A stretch of 64,000 nt of DNA from Micractinium sp. NFX-FRZ (Eukaryota; Chlorophyta; Trebouxiophyceae; Chlorellales; Chlorellaceae). The first letter of the stretch is position 1. Each line of letters begins with the position of its first letter. The stretch lies in the NCBI GenBank assembly GCA_029339195.1, contig JAPTJF010000019.1:1-64000 (forward strand). The letters run 5' to 3'. Below the pieces are notes generated by a model. That model ran no database searches and was not told the origin of the DNA. It worked only from the letters and a program-made list of their open reading frames with translations. A program made the translations under genes and the position numbers. Shown in pieces: positions 59,378 to 64,000 of this stretch.

Positions 59378-62300
59378 CCTGCCAGGTGGCCGCCGCAAGT
59401 ATGGGCTGGGCTCTGTCAGCGCCCGACAGCGCAGCCTTGTGCTGTGCTGTGCTGTACTGAGCTGAGCGTAGCTGAGCAAGAAAGGTTGCATGTATTCTTT
59501 ACGCCTGTGACTTGCCCCGTATTGAAGTGCGTGGTGGTGCCTCCACACCTCCCTCCGGCAGATGCAGCCCTGCGTGCGCCGGAGCGTCCCCCATCCCTTT
59601 CCCGCCTTGAGAATGAGAGGGAAAGCCTCCCCCCCCTGTTTTTGTGTGCCGTCCTTGCCCATCATTGCCACACTGTTTGCTTCCCACCCCCGTTTGTGTG
59701 TGCACCGCTGTCCTCCAAACCCGCCCAACCTTGTATGCTCCTTTTGCATCCTCCCAGAATGTCTCCCACCTTGTTTCATGCCGCCGCTGCAATGTACCCA
59801 GGCACTGTGCACTGCCTCGCCACCCCTTCCTTGCGCATGCTGCTTGATCCCCCACCTTTGCTAACTGTTGTAGAAACAGAATAACCACGTCCCCTGGTCG
59901 TTGAGCTCTTCTTTGCCCACCGCAGGGGGCCTCTACTCGGTACCACACTCTTTCCCTCCCGCCCCACCTGCCTGCTATGACCTCCCTTGCCCACGCCCAT
60001 GCTGGCATCTCCCCTTTCATCCAAAGCCACTATTGCTAATAAAACCGGCGTTGCTGTGCAGCCTTGCACACGCACGCACGGTGCGTGGTTTCACGCCATT
60101 ACATGCAGCCCATGGGCACGTATTTTGTTGCAGGGTCACGTCTTTGCCTGAATTCCATCATCCCGCAACCCACAATGCCACCCTTCCTATCCTCGCCCTC
60201 TTTTTCTCGTGCCTGCTCTCCCTGTCCCCCGCTTTCAACGTATGCCACCCGTGCCCTTCCCTCTCTCCCTGCTTAACCAACTGCCCTGCTCCTTACTACA
60301 ACCCACCACACATCCACCTCTCCCCGCGTGCCCAACTCCCTGCCCGCCCCTCCATCCTCTCCATCCTCCCCACGGCCCTGCCCATCCTGGCAGCACTCAT
60401 GCAAGGCATGCCTGCCTCGCCAGTGTCGCAAAGCATGCATGCCTTACACATTCCAGTAAAAGAAGCTGCAGCGTGGGCAGTGAGACATGATACGGCACAG
60501 AGAGCAGCGAGAGCGGTACGTGTGCACCGCAAGTTGGTTGGTGCACTGGCCACAAGCCTGTGCCTGGAGAGCTCAAAATTGAGAGTGAGATGGGAAGCGG
60601 CAGTTTGGTTTACTATAAAGATGGGCGGCCCCAAATGCCCACGCACGGCACGGCGTGGGAACAGTGATGCACAGGCCACACATGGAGTGCGCTGGGGAGG
60701 CGCCAGGGTGCGAGCACGGTAAGGTGAGCGCGAGGGGTACAGTGGAGAGCATGAATATGTTGCATTGCAGTGTGGGGCAGTACGAGGAGCAACATACAAA
60801 GGTGGCGCTCACGTGCAAGGGCGCAGGGCAGTACAGAAGAGACACAAGTCGGGGAGCTTGGTAAAGGATGAGGGGGGGCATGGGGGGTGGGCATGGCTAT
60901 GGTAATGCAAGGTCAGTACAGCAGGTGGTGCGCGGGTGGGGGCGGTGAGGTGGTGGTCAGCCGTAGCACCCATTTGTAGTGCGGACATGGCAGCCGCTAC
61001 ATGCACACACACGCAGTGAGGTGGCCGCCGCCCACTGCACCATGGCAGAGTTGTGGGTGAGGGCCGTCCAGGTCACAGGCACCAAGGTTACATCACGAAA
61101 ACGGCGCCCGCCGGCACGCCAGGGCTGACAAGTCGTGCCACGCCCCGCGAGAGCCGGACAAGCCAGCCCGGCAGCGAGCCGCCAAGGCAGCGCAGCGGCG
61201 CGCTCGTCAGGGCCGGTGCAAGCGTGAACGCTGCGCCGGTTGCTACGCCCACGCCTAGCGGAGGCATGTCTATGACCACTGGCGCGCAGCGGCAAGCCGC
61301 TGCCGGCCAGCAGTCGCACCCGCTGCCCCTGCTTGCAGGCGTCGCTGGTGTGGGGCAGGGCAGGCTGCTTGACCGAGGCAGGCCTGGCAGGGACGGCATC
61401 GGCGGGGAGGCTGGCGAGGCGCCAGGCTGCTGCTGCTCTGGGTGGGCCGTGCGCAGCAGGAGCGGGCGGCGCGGCGTGCTGTCACCAGGCGGCGGGCTGC
61501 CAGATGTCGCACCCCCGCAGGCGCTGGCTGGCGCAGTCTCGGGTAGCGCCGTGCTTGCCGCGACCATGCTCCCCAAAAACCTCACTGCAGCATCCCCAAG
61601 GTCCACCCCAGTGGCCTGAAGCGGCACACGTATTGAGAGCGGGTGCCGCCGGCGGCGGAGCAGCAGCAGGCATGCGTTGTGTGCCCGCGGCTGCCTCCAG
61701 GCGGCGGTGGCTTGCAGAGCCGGGAGCCGTATTGGGTCACCACTGTTGTGCTCTCGTGTGCAGGAGTGAGCTGCACGTTCATGCAATGGGGGACGTGGAA
61801 TGGGTGGGGTGGGAAAACAAGGTAGGGGGAAGAGGGGGGGGGAACCAGGTGGGGTGCTGTGACCATCTGGGACGCGGCAGCTGCCGCCTTGCTGGGCACA
61901 GGAGGTGCTTACAGTCGCCTACCTGCTGGGGCTGGGCGGCCCTGACATTCCGAGTCCAATTCGCCCAGAGAAGTTGCTTGCGGGTCACTGCAGCAAAAGA
62001 GCGACGAGAAGTGAGCAGTGTGTTCGCCTACTGGGTGGGAGGCGGGCCTGCTTGTTCTAGGCTTGTTCACGCAGCGTCCAGCGCTACATGGGCTGGTAAA
62101 TTCACATACCTTGCAGCTAGGCAACTGAAGCAGTGCTCGCAACCAGTGTTGTTCATTGTTTTAGAGAGCGGGCAGTGTGCAGCCGTATGGCCGTGCCGCG
62201 CATGGGAGCGCGCCAGACGTGAGTGAGACAGCGTATGTAATAGGGGGGTGGGTTCCCGCGGCGAGGTGTCAATCGCCCTCCAGGACGGCCTCAGCACACA

Positions 62301-62826
62301 GCGCACAGGGCGGGCCAGCGCATGCTGGATTCCCAGAGTCACCTCTCCCTGGTTGCCTGGAAGTCCTAGCTCAACGCACCTCCTCTTCCTCCTCTTCCTT
62401 CCACACCTCAATTAGTGTACACAAATTCCACAGCTCACACCGTCCCATCTCATGATGCCTTCTCCCAAGCAATCGGCACCGCACTGCACCTCTCACCATC
62501 CCATTCAACCCCTGTTCTGCTAGTGCCTGCTTGATTCTTGCTCTCTTTGTAAGCCCATAACTTGGCAGATTATATGTTGCGACCTGAGAGGGGAACATAT
62601 CGAGAACAGCGAGCAAACGGGAGCAGGAGGAAGAAGCAGAAGCAAGAGGCAAGCGGGCAGCAGGGCGGGCGGGCAAACAACATACAAGGCGGGGAGGAGT
62701 ACAGTGAGGGGAAGGAGTGCTACATGGGCGCCGCACTGCTGCCAGTAAGGAAGGCAAGCGACAGGAGCTGACTGATGCAGGCCAGCCGTGGCAGGAGAGA
62801 AGGCGGCAGAAGAGCGCCAGGGTGCC
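59378..62826. other. 3.4 kb spacer between M11 gene 3 and the VPS2-like gene
   Basis: The two genes converge here. The left part is pyrimidine-rich with no coding signal. The middle holds one long minus-strand open frame (listed separately). The right end would include the VPS2-like 3' UTR. No RNA gene or mobile element recognised. Confidence 0.45.
61088..61786 (-). CDS. possible spliced gene of unknown function (weak)
   Basis: An open frame of over 200 codons on the minus strand with no early in-frame ATG. It could be the last exon of a spliced gene: a CAG acceptor precedes GCCACTGGGGTGGACCTTGG (from about 61619), and a short candidate exon lies at about 61927-61989 (encoding TRKQLLWANWTRNVRAAQ, ending CAGCAG then GTAGG) whose phase fits. 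A first exon could not be joined without a stop. The product would be Ala/Pro/Ser-rich with a hydrophobic C-terminal part; no family is recognised. In GC-rich DNA such frames also occur by chance. Confidence 0.25.
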   Translation of the reverse strand: MHERAAHSCTREHNSGDPIRLPALQATAAWRQPRAHNACLLLLRRRRHPLSIRVPLQATGVDLGDAAVRFLGSMVAASTALPETAPASACGGATSGSPPPGDSTPRRPLLLRTAHPEQQQPGASPASPPMPSLPGLPRSSSLPCPTPATPASRGSGCDCWPAAACRCAPVVIDMPPLGVGVATGAAFTLAPALTSAPLRCLGGSLPGWLVRLSRGVARLVSPGVPAGAVFVM

Positions 62827-63627
62827 TCACGACTTGCGCAGGCGATCCAGCCGCGCTTGGAGGTCGTCGTCAAGCCCCGACTCACCGCCGCCGCCGCCGC
62901 CCGCAGCTGCACCGCCGCCGCCGCCCATGCCGCCGCCGCCCATGCCGCCGCCGCCTGCAAGCCGGAATGGGTGCGTGCAACCCAGGGTGGGGGATACAGC
63001 CAGGGGAGGCAAAGCAGCTGTGGCTATGGTGTTGCCCCACATGCACGAATTCATGCCACACCGCACACCACGCGGCCACATCCATGAAACACACTCGGGC
63101 TCCGGGCTAGTTCTGGTGGCAGGCTGCTGGTGTGCACCCCACCTGCATCCGCGCCCACCGCCGCCGCCATGGGCGCGGCTGTTGCTGCCGCGGGCGCCGC
63201 TGCTGCCACCTTCTGGGGGGCGGAGACCAGCGAGGCGTTGAGGTTGATGCCGATCTCGTCCAGCACCTGCATTGGTTCAGGTAGACACATGGGAGCAAAT
63301 GTTGGGAAGCGGGAAATTGCAAAGAAAGAGGCGCCCTTGAGGTTGCCACCTGAACGCGGAACACGGGACAGGGGACAGGTGTGCCAGAAGCGTTGGCAAG
63401 CGGCAGCAGAAACGTTGATGTGGCAGCAGCAAGGGCGATGAGTGCCAGCAGCTCAGAGCATCCGACACTAGCACTGGAGAGCGCTCAGGCAGCGCACCTG
63501 CCCGCCAGCTCACAGCAGCAAGGGCAGCAAGGGCAGCATGACCAGCCCGGCAACCACCCTCAGCGCACCTGCCCCACCAGCTCATCCGTCTCCTCCTCCT
63601 CACCGCCCTCCTCAAACACGCCGTCCA
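62827..63627 (-). CDS. VPS2: VPS2/CHMP2-type ESCRT-III subunit, C-terminal part (gene continues past the right edge)
   Basis: ESCRT-III subunits polymerise on endosomal membranes and are disassembled by Vps4. Three 3' exons are visible: 63569-63627, 63143-63266 and 62827-62954, phases closing to the stop at 62827-62829. They encode the acidic DGVFEEGGEEEETDELV, the conserved VLDEIGINLNASLVSAPQ, a Gly/Met-rich linker, and the terminal MIT-interacting motif LDDDLQARLDRLRKS that binds Vps4. This order is that of VPS2/CHMP2 rather than CHMP1 or SNF7. The Gly-rich insert (about 20 residues from (GGC)n codons) before the MIM is longer than I expect for the family. The 5' exons with the basic helical core must lie beyond 64000; 63628-64000 looks like intron. 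Confidence 0.82.
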
Positions 63628-64000
63628 CTGCAGGGGCAGGGGCAAGGCAGGGACAGGGGTAGTCAGCAGCAGCGCAGAGGGCAGGGATGGGAGAACGGAG
63701 GCAGGGCGGGCAGGCACCCAGGCTGGATGGCCATGCTGGGCCTATGCGAGCCGACCGCTACCACATGCCCGCTCCGCACCCCAAACAGCGCCGAGCCCCA
63801 GCCGGCGCGTACAGGCTCGCGCCGTGCCCTGCGCCAACCCACACTTGCTTCCTCCCACTAGCACTCCCACATGACCCCGCACCCACTTTTGCTTTGCTTT
63901 GCTTGCCCACCACCATCACCCCGCCGGCCACCTCTGCTGCTGCTTCGCACGCTGGGCCCCGCCTCAACCCCACAGACACCCGCACCCACTCATGGAGACG

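Noticed and set aside
59378..60960. Pyrimidine-rich ORFs after M11 gene 3
   Set aside because: Composition-driven open frames without motifs.
62371..62757. Minus-strand ORF below the VPS2-like gene
   Set aside because: It lies past the VPS2 stop in likely 3' UTR, with no domain and no splice support.

Overview
The window is nuclear DNA of a GC-rich green alga, most likely a Chlorella-like trebouxiophyte. Reasons: every protein gene is split by many short introns with GT-AG (occasionally GC-AG) ends; a nuclear gene encodes a chloroplast sulfate-permease ATPase; there are plant-type tandem glutaredoxin/GST-like and gametolysin-type (M11) metalloprotease genes; TGTAA-type poly(A) signals occur. 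Exon junctions were read by eye. For the multi-exon models (519, 499, 356, 3127, 313, 541, 552 and 559 aa) every phase closes and each ends at a stop.

Layout, left to right. 3-74: tRNA-Trp. 1064-3562 (+): ankyrin-repeat/U-box protein with a one-base reading-frame break. 4171-7955 (-): START-like lipid-transfer protein with a myristoylation/palmitoylation N-terminus. 8286-13256 (+): plastid sulfate ABC ATPase (CysA/Sabc), divergent from the START gene over a 330-base shared promoter. 14084-18150 (+): IBA57, a folate-binding Fe-S maturation factor. 18801-40360 (-): a 42-exon UTP20 gene of the small-subunit processome. 40588-44223 (+): plastid protein with two glutaredoxin/GST-N-like domains, divergent from UTP20 over 227 bases. 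45222-49282, 50472-54509 and 55635-59377 (+): three tandem secreted M11 (gametolysin) metalloproteases. 62827-63627 (-): 3' part of a VPS2/CHMP2-type ESCRT-III gene that runs off the right edge.

Two observations stand out. First, intron 22 of UTP20 carries two 118-base copies of an element that, on the UTP20 sense strand, has the layout of a box C/D snoRNA (C, D', C', D boxes and a terminal stem). Its D' guide pairs over 10 nt with the universally conserved 18S rRNA segment CCGCCCGUCG, which makes it a U43/snR70-type guide hosted by a ribosome-biogenesis gene. Second, many introns across several genes contain decayed extra copies of the adjacent exon-intron junction. This suggests that local junction duplication is a general mode of intron growth in this genome.

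The long spacers between genes (UTRs, promoters and intergenic DNA, richest in repeats around the M11 cluster and from 59378 to 62826) hold no further gene I can support with confidence.
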